Assembly: GCA_041583495.1 (NCBI GenBank)
Contig: JBFHFS010000017.1
Span: 1-64,000, forward strand
Length of the DNA: 64,000 nt
Origin: JBFHFS01 sp041583495
GTDB taxonomy: Bacteria; Bacteroidota; Bacteroidia; Bacteroidales; Marinilabiliaceae
Direction: 5' to 3'
A model generated the notes under the pieces. The model had not been told where the DNA came from, did not search any database, and worked only from the letters and a program-made list of their open reading frames with translations. The position numbers and the translations under genes are program-made. Every line of letters starts with the position of its first letter. Position 1 is the first letter of the stretch. Shown here piece after piece: positions 36,294 to 45,398 of the stretch.

Positions 36294-38765
36294 ATGAGAA
36301 AGACACCGTTATTAACTCTGCTTTTTTTGTTTTTTCTGTGTTCGCAGTGGATGCATTCAGCGTCGTGGATACGCGTGAATCAACTCGGCTATCTTCCTCT
36401 GAGTCCCAAGGTGGGTGTTTTTATCAGCGACCAACCGGTTGAGCTCAGCCATTTTTCCCTCATGTCGGTCTTGACCGATCAACAGGTTTACCGTGGCGTT
36501 CCCATTCGGGAAGATGGCTCTGTTTGGGGAATGAAAGGGGCTTTTCGTCTTGATTTTTCGGCCTTTAAAACCCGGGGTGCTTACTACCTTCAGGCAGGTG
36601 GGGTACGTTCCCCTTCCTTTAACATCTCGGAGGATGTGTTCGATGAAACCCCCGATTTTCTGCTTAATTATATGCGCCAACAACGGTGCGGCTATAATCC
36701 CTACCTGAAGGATTCGTGTCATGTGCACGATGGGATCATAGTTGATCATCCCTCCAAATCGGGCACCTATCTCGATGTGCACGGGGGATGGCACGATGCC
36801 ACCGACTATTTGCAGTATACCAACACTTCTGCCAATGCGGTTTTTCAAATGCTCTTTGCTTATCACCAGAATCCGGGAACCTTTGCCGACGCGTACGATG
36901 CACGCGGGGAAAAAGGGAAAAATGGTCTGCCCGATGTGCTGGATGAGGCTCTGTGGGGTCTGGAGTGGTTGATGCGCATGAATCCCGCTCCCGGCGAAAT
37001 GTATAATCAAATTGCCGACGACCGTGATCATCGTGGTTTTCGCTTGCCCAATAAGGATACGGTAAGCTATGGGCTTAAGCAGGGAAGGCCGGTCTATTTT
37101 GTGACCGGTGAAAGGCAGGGCATAGGGCCCCATCTAAATCGCACTGCCGGCGTGGCTTCTACGGCGGGTAAATTTGCCTCTGCCTTCGCCATGGGCAGCG
37201 TCATTTTTAAGGAGATACATCCCGACTGGTCGGCTCAGATGCTGCAAAAAGCAAAGGAGGCTTTGGCTTTTGGAGAGGCACGACCGGGGGCTACCCAGAC
37301 CGCCTGCTTTGTGTCACCCTATTTTTATGAGGAGGATAACTATGTGGACGATCTGGAGCTGGGCGCAGCTGCCATCGCCCTGGCTGAATCGGATCCTTCG
37401 GATCTCTTTTTGAAAAAGGCCGATTACTGGGGACAGCTGGAGCCCGTTACACCATGGATGGTGCTGCATGAAGCACGTCATTATCAATATTACCCCTTTG
37501 TAAATGTGGGTCATTACCTGATGGTTTCGCAGGGTGATGAGGGCCTGCGGAAGAAATACCTCGCTTACATGAAAAGGGGCCTCGACTACCTGAGCGGTCA
37601 GGCGGCCAACGACCCTTTCCGTATTGGAGTGCCCTTTATATGGTGCTCCAATAACCTGATGGCAGGGGCGCTTACCCAGGCACGTTTGTATTCGCAGGAA
37701 AGTGGTGACGACCAGTTCCTGGTGCTGGAGGCAGCCATGCGCGACTGGCTGTTTGGGTGTAACCCCTGGGGTACAAGTATGATTTGTGACCTTCCCCGGG
37801 ACGGAGACTCTCCTCAACGGCCGCACTCCTCTTATGCTGTGTTGCTGGGTGATAACACCTCCGGGGGATTGGTGGACGGTCCTGTGTATAGGACCATCTT
37901 CGAGAGTTTAAAAGGCATTGAACTGAAACAAACAGATGAATATGCCCCTTTTCAAAACGGGCTGGCCGTTTATCACGATGATGTAGGCGACTATTCTTCT
38001 AATGAACCCACGATGGACGGAACCGCTTCGCTGGTTTATTATCTCTCGGCCCTGAACTCTTTCTGTGGTCAGGATTCCATTCAGTGCGATGAGGCCGGGG
38101 GGATTATCCGTTTCAATAGTGAGCAACCAACGGTATATCTGATGTTTTCGGCCGACACCCATTTCGAAGGAGCGGAAACCATTTTGAAAGTGTTGAAAGA
38201 GCGCAATATCAAAGCTTCCTTCTTTCTTACAGGAAACTGTTTGAGGAACAAGGCCTTTAAAAAGGTTATTCAACAGATCGTTGATGCTGGCCACTATGTG
38301 GGACCACATTCTGATGGGCATTTATTGTACAACGATTGGACGGTACGCGACTCACTGCTGGTGAGCAAGTCCCTGTTTGAGTCGGATCTGAAAAAAAATA
38401 TGGCCGCGCTCAAGCCTTTTGGTGTGGAGGCTTCATCGGTGAGTTGGTTTTTGCCTCCCTATGAATGGTACAATAACCAGGTTGTGCAATGGAGCAGAAG
38501 TTTGGGGTTTAAACTTATAAGCCTTACGCCCGGTACCGGAACCAATGCGGATTATACCATTCCTGAAATGAAGAATTACCGCAATTCAGATCAAATTTTA
38601 AGCCGGCTGTGGCAATATGAGGCGGAAAATCCCAACGGCCTGAATGGAGCCATTCTATTGATTCATCCGGGTGTGCATCCCGATAGGAAGGATAAATTGT
38701 ACAACCGTTTGGATGAAATTGTGGAGGAGATGATCAAAAGAGGTTATTCGTTTGGGCGTATGTAA
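36294..38765 (+). CDS. GH9 glycosidase fused to a NodB-type polysaccharide deacetylase
   Basis: 823 residues from ATG 36294 (signal peptide TPLLTLLFLFFLCSQWMHSA). An N-terminal Ig-like domain as in CelD-type GH9 (WIRVNQLGYLPLSPK; about 25-105) is followed by the GH9 barrel (about 120-590). Its base/nucleophile pair lies in HGGWHDATDYLQY, a His segment in RPHSSYAVLLGD, and the acid Glu in DYSSNEPTMDGTA. The C-terminal CE4/NodB domain (about 615-820) shows FSADTHFEGA (motif 1), PHSDGH (motif 2), LPPYEWYN (motif 3) and AILLIHPG (motif 5). GH9 is usually endo-glucanase, but some members are exo-beta-glucosaminidases. With a deacetylase attached and a peptidoglycan context, an amino-sugar glycan is a plausible substrate (inference). 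Confidence 0.88.
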   Translation: MRKTPLLTLLFLFFLCSQWMHSASWIRVNQLGYLPLSPKVGVFISDQPVELSHFSLMSVLTDQQVYRGVPIREDGSVWGMKGAFRLDFSAFKTRGAYYLQAGGVRSPSFNISEDVFDETPDFLLNYMRQQRCGYNPYLKDSCHVHDGIIVDHPSKSGTYLDVHGGWHDATDYLQYTNTSANAVFQMLFAYHQNPGTFADAYDARGEKGKNGLPDVLDEALWGLEWLMRMNPAPGEMYNQIADDRDHRGFRLPNKDTVSYGLKQGRPVYFVTGERQGIGPHLNRTAGVASTAGKFASAFAMGSVIFKEIHPDWSAQMLQKAKEALAFGEARPGATQTACFVSPYFYEEDNYVDDLELGAAAIALAESDPSDLFLKKADYWGQLEPVTPWMVLHEARHYQYYPFVNVGHYLMVSQGDEGLRKKYLAYMKRGLDYLSGQAANDPFRIGVPFIWCSNNLMAGALTQARLYSQESGDDQFLVLEAAMRDWLFGCNPWGTSMICDLPRDGDSPQRPHSSYAVLLGDNTSGGLVDGPVYRTIFESLKGIELKQTDEYAPFQNGLAVYHDDVGDYSSNEPTMDGTASLVYYLSALNSFCGQDSIQCDEAGGIIRFNSEQPTVYLMFSADTHFEGAETILKVLKERNIKASFFLTGNCLRNKAFKKVIQQIVDAGHYVGPHSDGHLLYNDWTVRDSLLVSKSLFESDLKKNMAALKPFGVEASSVSWFLPPYEWYNNQVVQWSRSLGFKLISLTPGTGTNADYTIPEMKNYRNSDQILSRLWQYEAENPNGLNGAILLIHPGVHPDRKDKLYNRLDEIVEEMIKRGYSFGRM

Positions 38766-39002
38766 GGAGGGAGGAGGTTAATCACCACACGATACAGTCG
38801 TGCGGCAGCGAAGAAGATTAGCGCAAAACCGGAGGCTGGAAGCAAAAAAAGTGGAAAAGCAACAGAAGTTGTAAGAAATAAAAGGTAGAGACCAATGGTC
38901 ATTTACCCTTGTAAGATGAGGAAAAAAGAAAAAATCTGTAATTGTGAAATAGTCAAAGCTAAGTGTCCTGCTTATGGGGACAAGGCTTGGCAGATAAATT
39001 TA

Positions 39003-39010
39003 TATCTTTG
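39003..39010 (+). promoter_or_regulatory. -7 box for ampG-like/nagA operon
   Basis: TATCTTTG is an exact TAnnTTTG match, 23 nt before the ATG. It separates the transporter-nagA pair from the upstream GH9 gene, with a gap of 268 bp and no clear terminator. Confidence 0.6.
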
Positions 39011-39033
39011 GCTTATCACCTATAATTAATTGT

Positions 39034-40875
39034 ATGCGACCAAGATTCAAATCTCCCTGGGCCTGGGTGCCCAGCCTTTATTTTGCCGAAGGCCTGCCTT
39101 ATGTGGTGGTGATGACGGTTTCGGTGATTATGTATAAACGGATGGGTATCTCCAATGCCGATATTGCTTTATACACCAGTTGGCTCTATCTACCCTGGGT
39201 TATCAAGCCGCTGTGGAGTCCGGTGGTCGACATTCTCAAAACCAAACGCTGGTGGATTGTGATCATGCAGTTGCTGGTGGGGGGCGGTTTGGCCGGCGTG
39301 GCTTTTACCATCCCGGTGCCCGATTTCTTTCAATATACCCTGGCATTTTTCTGGTTGCTGGCCTTTAGCTCTGCAACTCATGATATTGCGGCCGATGGTT
39401 TTTATATGCTGGCGCTCGAAGAGGGCGAACAGTCCTATTTCATTGGGATAAGAAGTACCTTTTATCGGTTTGCCATGATAACCGGACAGGGGCTTTTAAT
39501 CATTTTGGCCGGTTTTTTTGAGTCGAGCACCGGCCTGGAACCCGTAAAGTTTTCGGTCACCACCGCACCCGATGAAGTGTATTCCATCCCGGCCCCTCAT
39601 TTTGAAGCGAAACAGGGGAATGAGGCAATGGCCTTTGTGTTAACCGGTGAGAATCTTACCGTTTCCACGCAAAAGGCCACCCCTGAAGTGATCGACAGCG
39701 TTAAGCAATGGGTGGAATCACAAAATCTGACCAATGGTTTTGTGGTGCCAGAGGTCCGGGAGGAAGCGGAGGAGCCTTCATGGTTTTCGAACAATATCTC
39801 ACAACCTCTGGGTAACAAGCTGAAAGAACTTTTCGGACGAAAGGTGTTGGCCTCGGGGGCGGTAGCACATCCGGGTAATGTAGCGCTTTTGGGAGTAAGG
39901 CTTTCTCAGGCCCCGGAAGAGGGTGAGGAGGTCGTGCTCAATACAGGTTTTAAGCGGGGTAACGAGAGCCTGAAGCTGGTTGCCGGCGATCGGATGGTGT
40001 TTACTTCCGGTAACTGGAACCAAACGGCCTGGATGGTGGTTCAGCTCGATCCAAAGCTGGATGGGCCTGCGGTGGCCTACTTTGAAGGCAGGTCGGGTAA
40101 CATTCCACTTGCCTGGAGTATTACCTTTGTGGCCCTGGCGGCAATGTTCCTCTTCTTCTTTCTCTATCACCGGTTTTTCTTACCTCGTCCCGATTCTGAC
40201 AAACCAGCCGTTCAGGGAGAAGGTGAGAACCTGTTCAGCGAATTTCTGATCACCTTCAAATCGTTCTTCCAGAAAGATGCTTTGGGGCCTGCTCTTGCTT
40301 TTTTCCTGTTGTTCAGGTTGGGAGAGTCCCAATTGGTGAAACTGGCTTCTCCTTTTATGCTCGATTCGCGCGAAGTGGGGGGGCTGGGCCTTACCACCGG
40401 AGATGTTGGGTTAATCTATGGCACTGTTGGCATCATTGCCCTGACACTGGGGGGGATTCTGGGCGGTTTGTTGGCGTCCAAACGGGGACTGAAATATTGG
40501 CTCTGGCCTATGACTCTGGCCATAAATGCACCCAATCTGGTGTATGTTTATCTCTCTTATTTCTCGCCCCAAAGTATGTGGCTAATCTCTGCCTCGGTGG
40601 CCGTCGAGCAGTTTGGCTATGGCTTTGGCTTTACAGCGTATATGCTCTTTATGATTTATTTCGCCGAAGGGAAACATAAAACGGCTCATTATGCCTTGTG
40701 TACAGGCTTTATGGCCCTGGGGATGATGATTCCCGGGATGGTTTCGGGCTGGCTCCAGGAAATCCTGGGCTACGAACACTTTTTTATATGGGTGATGATT
40801 TGCACCCTTCCCGGTTTTCTTGTATTAAGATACCTTAAAATTGATCCGGCCTTTGGGATAAAGAAAAAAGCTTAG
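39034..40875 (+). CDS. AmpG-like MFS muropeptide transporter with periplasmic insertion
   Basis: 613 residues, much longer than the usual AmpG. Twelve TM helices can be traced, with family-typical segments near TM1 (SLYFAEGLPYVVVMTV) and TM4-5 (SSATHDIAADGFYMLAL). Between TM5 and TM6 there is an insertion of about 175 residues (about 175-350; rich in Val, Thr, Glu, with no TM). By the topology of the MFS fold this lies in the periplasm. It is expected to carry anhydro-muropeptides or amino sugars across the inner membrane; Tannerella forsythia uses a related carrier for MurNAc. nagA follows after 13 bp. The insertion could be a substrate-capture domain. Confidence 0.87.
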   Translation: MRPRFKSPWAWVPSLYFAEGLPYVVVMTVSVIMYKRMGISNADIALYTSWLYLPWVIKPLWSPVVDILKTKRWWIVIMQLLVGGGLAGVAFTIPVPDFFQYTLAFFWLLAFSSATHDIAADGFYMLALEEGEQSYFIGIRSTFYRFAMITGQGLLIILAGFFESSTGLEPVKFSVTTAPDEVYSIPAPHFEAKQGNEAMAFVLTGENLTVSTQKATPEVIDSVKQWVESQNLTNGFVVPEVREEAEEPSWFSNNISQPLGNKLKELFGRKVLASGAVAHPGNVALLGVRLSQAPEEGEEVVLNTGFKRGNESLKLVAGDRMVFTSGNWNQTAWMVVQLDPKLDGPAVAYFEGRSGNIPLAWSITFVALAAMFLFFFLYHRFFLPRPDSDKPAVQGEGENLFSEFLITFKSFFQKDALGPALAFFLLFRLGESQLVKLASPFMLDSREVGGLGLTTGDVGLIYGTVGIIALTLGGILGGLLASKRGLKYWLWPMTLAINAPNLVYVYLSYFSPQSMWLISASVAVEQFGYGFGFTAYMLFMIYFAEGKHKTAHYALCTGFMALGMMIPGMVSGWLQEILGYEHFFIWVMICTLPGFLVLRYLKIDPAFGIKKKA

Positions 40876-40888
40876 GGGTTAAAATACT

Positions 40889-42043
40889 ATGTCAATGCAA
40901 TCAGCCTATGTATTAAGTAACGGTCGGATTTTTGACGGTCGTGAATTTTTGTCTCGTGAATTTTCAGTTTTAGTAGAGCCTCCGTTGGTTGCCTCTGTTA
41001 CTAAAAAACCACCGGCCAATCTTCCGGTTATCGATTTGCAGGGTAAGATATTGACTCCGGGTTATGTCGATCTGCAGGTGAACGGCGGGGGTGGGAGTTA
41101 TGTCTCTCTTCAGCCTTCTCCGGAGACCTTTGATGAAATTTTGAAGGCTCATTTGTCGCAGGGCACCACCTCCATGTTGTTAACCCTTACCACCTCCACA
41201 CCCGGGGTTAGGGAGGCGGTCTTTAACGCAGCCAAACAGACCGTTAACAACCATCCCTCTCTCATTTTAGGAATTCACCTGGAGGGACCCTTTTTAAATC
41301 CGAAAAAGAAAGGTGCTCACAATGAGGCCTGGTTACAAAAGCCCTCGCCTCAACTTATTCGGGAGATAAAGAGTGCCTCGGGAGATCTGGTAAAAGTAAT
41401 CACGGTCGCTCCGGAGCTACTAACTCCGGCCGATTTGGAGGCCCTGGTAGAGGCCGGTTGGGTTTTGTCGGCTGGTCATTCAAATGCTTCTTACGAGGAG
41501 GCCCAACGGTTTTTTGACGGGGGAGGCACCATGGCGACCCATCTTTATAATACCATGCCATCGCTCAAAGGACGGGAGCCTGGTTTAATGGCCTCTGTTT
41601 TTGAACATCCCAACGTGGGGGCCGGAATCATTGCCGATGGACATCATGTGCATCCGGCCTCTATAAGGCTTGCCTGGCGCAATTTGAAAGAGAGGCTTTT
41701 CCTGGTCTCCGACGCCATATTCCTTGGCCAAAGCGATGGTGAGGTTCATTTTGGTTACAGCACTTTCCGAATGGAGAATGGCACCTGCTATAATCAGGAG
41801 GGACGACTCGCCGGTTCCTCTATCGCTATGGCACAGGGGGTCCAATACTGCATCACCCGAGCGGGGCTTTCCGAGGCCGATGTGTTGCGAATGGCGACTT
41901 ACACCCCGGCCAAAATGATCCATGAATCCCATAGGGTGGGCCAAATTGCGGATGGGAGGATGGCCAATATGCTTGTACTCAATGAGCAATATCTGCCCGG
42001 GCGAATCTTCTTCGAAGGAAAAGAAATTACACTAAAGCCCTGA
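40889..42043 (+). CDS. nagA: N-acetylglucosamine-6-phosphate deacetylase
   Basis: 384 residues, normal length. It converts GlcNAc-6-P to GlcN-6-P in the cytoplasm. Motifs: PGYVDLQVNGGGG; ILGIHLEGPFLNPKKKGAHN (metal Glu near 130); SAGHSNAS (metal His); ATHLYNTMPSLKGREPG; and catalytic Asp in LFLVSDAIFLG. MSMQ gives two possible ATG starts (40889, 40895). It is cotranscribed with the AmpG-like carrier. It completes the route MurNAc-6-P, GlcNAc-6-P, GlcN-6-P begun by the kinase and MurQ. Confidence 0.95.
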   Translation: MSMQSAYVLSNGRIFDGREFLSREFSVLVEPPLVASVTKKPPANLPVIDLQGKILTPGYVDLQVNGGGGSYVSLQPSPETFDEILKAHLSQGTTSMLLTLTTSTPGVREAVFNAAKQTVNNHPSLILGIHLEGPFLNPKKKGAHNEAWLQKPSPQLIREIKSASGDLVKVITVAPELLTPADLEALVEAGWVLSAGHSNASYEEAQRFFDGGGTMATHLYNTMPSLKGREPGLMASVFEHPNVGAGIIADGHHVHPASIRLAWRNLKERLFLVSDAIFLGQSDGEVHFGYSTFRMENGTCYNQEGRLAGSSIAMAQGVQYCITRAGLSEADVLRMATYTPAKMIHESHRVGQIADGRMANMLVLNEQYLPGRIFFEGKEITLKP

Positions 42044-42095
42044 TGTCTGCGATCATCAGAAATGATGCGTGGCAGATCCACCGGATCTCCTGATT

Positions 42096-42833
42096 TTACA
42101 TCTTTTTTATCCGCACCTCTATTTCAGGGGTTTCCTTAAGTAAATCAACGATTTTCCGGGTGTCGGTATTACTGTAGTGATATGGGTACAGAATTTTTGG
42201 ATGGAACATTAAGGCGGCTTGTTGAACCATTTCCGGGGTCATGGTGTAGGGAAGGTTCATGGGTAAAAAGGCGATGTCAATATCTTTTAATTCTGCCATT
42301 TCAGGGATGTTCTCGGTGTCACCGGCAATGTACACGTGCATCTGGCCAAAAGTCACTACGTAACCGTTGCCATTTCCTTTGGGGTGATAGAACTCTCCAT
42401 TGTCTCTTTTATGCATAAGGTTATAAGCCGGAACAGCCTTAATGTGAAGGCCCAGGGCAGTGGTTGCTTCTCCGTTTTTTAAGACTTTCCCCTGGTTCAA
42501 CTTGTTGGCCGTGGCTTCATTTACTATGAGCTGGGTGTTTTCTTTTGTGAGTTGTTCTATCGTGCCAGCATCCAGATGATCGCCGTGCTCATGAGTGATT
42601 AAGATCAGATCGGCTTTGGGCAGATGGCTATAGTCTCCCATCTTTCCAAAGGGATCTACATGGATGATCTGGCCGTTAAAAGAAAAAAAGATGGAGGCAT
42701 GACCTACAAAATTAATCTCAAGAGGCCCTTCTCCCGTGTCAAAAACATCGGTTTGCAACTGAGCCGATGCATCGTCCGGAAAGAGCCATTGAACAGGGGT
42801 TAGCAGCATTAGGGTGAGCAGTAGTTCTTGCAT
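42096..42833 (-). CDS. Exported metallo-beta-lactamase-fold hydrolase (UlaG-like)
   Basis: 245 residues. The metal site LITHEHGDHLDAG (near 80) and downstream ligands in VYIAGDTENIPEM and YPYHYSNTDT place it in the UlaG-like branch of the MBL fold. The N-terminus LLLTLMLLTPVQWLF..ASAQ reads as a signal peptide, but there is no basic residue before the hydrophobic core, which is unusual. No other in-frame ATG exists upstream, where a run of nine A (minus strand) follows. UlaG homologues open lactone or phosphodiester bonds; the substrate here is unknown. It is transcribed opposite to its neighbours. Confidence 0.82.
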   Translation of the reverse strand: MQELLLTLMLLTPVQWLFPDDASAQLQTDVFDTGEGPLEINFVGHASIFFSFNGQIIHVDPFGKMGDYSHLPKADLILITHEHGDHLDAGTIEQLTKENTQLIVNEATANKLNQGKVLKNGEATTALGLHIKAVPAYNLMHKRDNGEFYHPKGNGNGYVVTFGQMHVYIAGDTENIPEMAELKDIDIAFLPMNLPYTMTPEMVQQAALMFHPKILYPYHYSNTDTRKIVDLLKETPEIEVRIKKM

Positions 42834-43522
42834 GATCTGGCTTTTTTTTTACTCCATTAAAACCCATTACAATAGGGTTTTGTTCATTCAATTGCGTGAA
42901 GCAGGCTTGGGACGAAGGCCGCTTCCAGCTACCAGCTCCTTTCTCTCCCTTTTATCTCCCAGATGCCGCGGATCTGAATCATGCTTAAGGGTTCTTTTAC
43001 TTACCATACTGTCGCCGCTGTTGCGGCTGAAAAAGGATTTGCGATGGGTGATGGGCAACGTGAGATTTCAAATTTGGGTGAATGGAGTGAAGATTAGATG
43101 GTTGGGCAGTTTAGGAATACCGACAGAACTCCGGTTGCCGAACGATTGTATCTGTAGTGAGCTGCTGTCACATTTGGCTATGGCAATAAAAACTGCCGTC
43201 GCCTTTGGCTATGGCAGTTAAACTAATCTTTTTCACGCTTCGTTTTCTGATTTTTTTAGCGCTTTTACATGAAGGTGGATTCCTGGCCCAGATATACTTC
43301 AAAACACATATGGCCCTATGGTGATGTATCTTACAGGGGAATCCTGGGTTTTAACCGGACACCTATGTTTCTTTTTCTACTCTGCTTCCGGTGAAGATGG
43401 TTTTCTACTGCAGGTACCATAATAATTCGTTAACTTAGCAGGGTGATTCGCTGGTTGGAGGGTCTATCGGTCAGCCGGATAATCCATTATCTGATAATCC
43501 TTAGTGTAATTAAGTATTCCCT
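42834..43522. other. Intergenic region, no gene supported
   Basis: About 690 bp. TTTGGCTATGGCA occurs twice in direct orientation (43173-43185 and 43204-43216). A TAACTTAG near-consensus -7 sequence lies near 43430 and could serve the MFS gene. Reading frames in this stretch lack signal peptides, domains or sensible composition. Confidence 0.5.
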
Positions 43523-45211
43523 ATGACTGAATTAATTAAGAAGTCCTTACGCGATTCTTCAAAGGCCCGATGGACAGCCATGGTGTTGGTGTCTTTGTCC
43601 GCCTTTGGCGCCTACTATTTTAATTATGCTTTGTCGCCCGTAAAACCGATGCTCGAGAGTGCTTTGGGATGGACCAGTTCTGATTTTGGAACCTATACCT
43701 CCTCCTACGGTCTTTTTAATGTGTACCTGTTCATGTTGATTTTTAGTGGTATCATCCTGGATAAGCTGGGCATCCGAATCACGGGTTTGGGTTCGTCTAT
43801 CATGATGTTTTTTGGTACCGGACTTAATTATTGGGCTATTGTAACCGATTTTTCAGGGAGCCTGCCTGTTGTTCTTCCACTAATAGGGGAGATGAATCCG
43901 CAGGTCTTTTATTCGTCCATAGGATTTGCCGTCTTTGGGGTCGGGATCGAAGCCACTGGCATTACGCTTTCCAAAGCCATTGTTCGGTGGTTTAAAGGCA
44001 AGGAGCTGGCCCTGGCCATGGGTCTGCAAATGTCCATCGCCCGAATGGGCACTGCCTTAGCTCTTGGCATCGCCCTTCCTCTGGCTATTAATTTTAGTTA
44101 CAGCACTCCTATTCTGGTGGCTTTAGCTTTGATGCTTGTGGGGCTTATTTCTTTTGTGATGTTTATTATGCTCGATTTAAAACTCGAGGCCTCCGAAAAC
44201 GAGATGGAGGTGGAGGCCGAAGAACCCTTCCGGATGAAAGATATTTTGAGCATCATCAAAAATCGGGGTTTTTGGTATATCGCTATTCTTTGTGTCTTGT
44301 TTTACAGTGCGGTATTTCCTTTTTTGTTTTATGCGACCGATTTTATGATCAATAAATATCATGTCTCCCCATCTTTTGCAGGCCTTATTCCCGGTTTACT
44401 TCCCTTTGGAACCATTTTTTTAACGCCTTTGTTTGGTGGTATTTATGATAAAAAGGGCAAAGGGGTCACGATTATGATCATTGGAGTCTTTTTGTTGATT
44501 GGAGTGCATGGTTTGTTGTCGATTCCGTTTTTGAACAACTGGCTCCTGGCTTCGGTATTGGTCATTATTCTGGGAGTGGCTTTTTCGTTGGTTCCTTCTG
44601 TCATGTGGCCTGCTGTGCCTAAGATAATTCCTGAAAAACGATTGGGAACGGCCTATGCGATAATTTTCTGGATACAAAATATTGGATTAATGTTGGTTCC
44701 TCTTCTACTTGGGATTGTGCTGGATGCCACCAATCCTTCCGTGGCTGGAAATAAAGCCCTGATCCGGTCGTCGGTTGCCCAAAGTTATACCTCTTTGCTC
44801 GGGGAGAGAGGTGTTTCAATCGACCCCGTTGAAATGAAGCAAGCCATTGAATCGACCACCAATCACATTATTGATTCATTGGTTCAATCCTCCTCTTACG
44901 TGGAAGTTCCTCAGGAAGAGGTTGATGTAGAAGGCTTAAAAGCGCTCATCGTTAATCGGAATATTGCCAGGGGGAGCAGTGTGAAGCCTGATCCGGAAGG
45001 AGACTCAAAAATTTCGGTTTATGAAACCGGAATTGTTGAGGAAACCTACAAGGCCATAGAGGAGAGTCGTTTAACGGTTCGCTATGACTATCAGGCCGAC
45101 ATTTTAATCTTTATTTTATTGGGGGTTTTGTCGCTGTTTTTTGCCTTTCTTTTAAAGAAGGAGGATAAGAAAAAAGGATACGGCATTGAGTTACCCAACA
45201 TTCAGGAATGA
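43523..45211 (+). CDS. MFS transporter (OFA-like) with C-terminal periplasmic insertion
   Basis: 562 residues. It has an MFS fold with 12 apparent TM helices. The first starts RWTAMVLVSLSAFGAYYFNY, and the A-like motif IILDKLGIRITGLGSS follows TM2. GGIYDKKGKGVTIMIIGVF is the matching motif in the second half. A polar segment of about 110 residues (about 405-525) separates TM11 and TM12 and should be periplasmic. It resembles oxalate/formate-antiporter-type carriers. It lies between an MBL hydrolase and NamZ inside the peptidoglycan region, so a breakdown product (dipeptide, lactate or sugar) is a guess. Substrate not readable from sequence. Confidence 0.8.
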   Translation: MTELIKKSLRDSSKARWTAMVLVSLSAFGAYYFNYALSPVKPMLESALGWTSSDFGTYTSSYGLFNVYLFMLIFSGIILDKLGIRITGLGSSIMMFFGTGLNYWAIVTDFSGSLPVVLPLIGEMNPQVFYSSIGFAVFGVGIEATGITLSKAIVRWFKGKELALAMGLQMSIARMGTALALGIALPLAINFSYSTPILVALALMLVGLISFVMFIMLDLKLEASENEMEVEAEEPFRMKDILSIIKNRGFWYIAILCVLFYSAVFPFLFYATDFMINKYHVSPSFAGLIPGLLPFGTIFLTPLFGGIYDKKGKGVTIMIIGVFLLIGVHGLLSIPFLNNWLLASVLVIILGVAFSLVPSVMWPAVPKIIPEKRLGTAYAIIFWIQNIGLMLVPLLLGIVLDATNPSVAGNKALIRSSVAQSYTSLLGERGVSIDPVEMKQAIESTTNHIIDSLVQSSSYVEVPQEEVDVEGLKALIVNRNIARGSSVKPDPEGDSKISVYETGIVEETYKAIEESRLTVRYDYQADILIFILLGVLSLFFAFLLKKEDKKKGYGIELPNIQE

Positions 45212-45398
45212 GAAGGGATAAGAATGAAAAAGTATAAACCTGTATACTTGTTTTAGGACGATAGAAGGAGATAAGGTGACAGATGACTCAAAGCAGGACG
45301 AATGAGCAGGAATTAATAAGAGGTTAAGAATTATAGCCGCTACCGGCTTCTTTGATCCTTTTTATCTTCTCCGTTTTTCCGCTTTTTTTACCCTTTTT

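Noticed and set aside
42814..43221. 135-codon plus-strand frame upstream of the MFS gene
   Set aside because: It overlaps the start of the MBL gene, has low-complexity Ser/Leu-rich sequence and no recognisable feature.
45340..45380. Terminator between the MFS gene and namZ
   Set aside because: Only a weak 5-bp AGCCG/CGGCT stem with a delayed T-rich stretch is seen; not strong enough to call.
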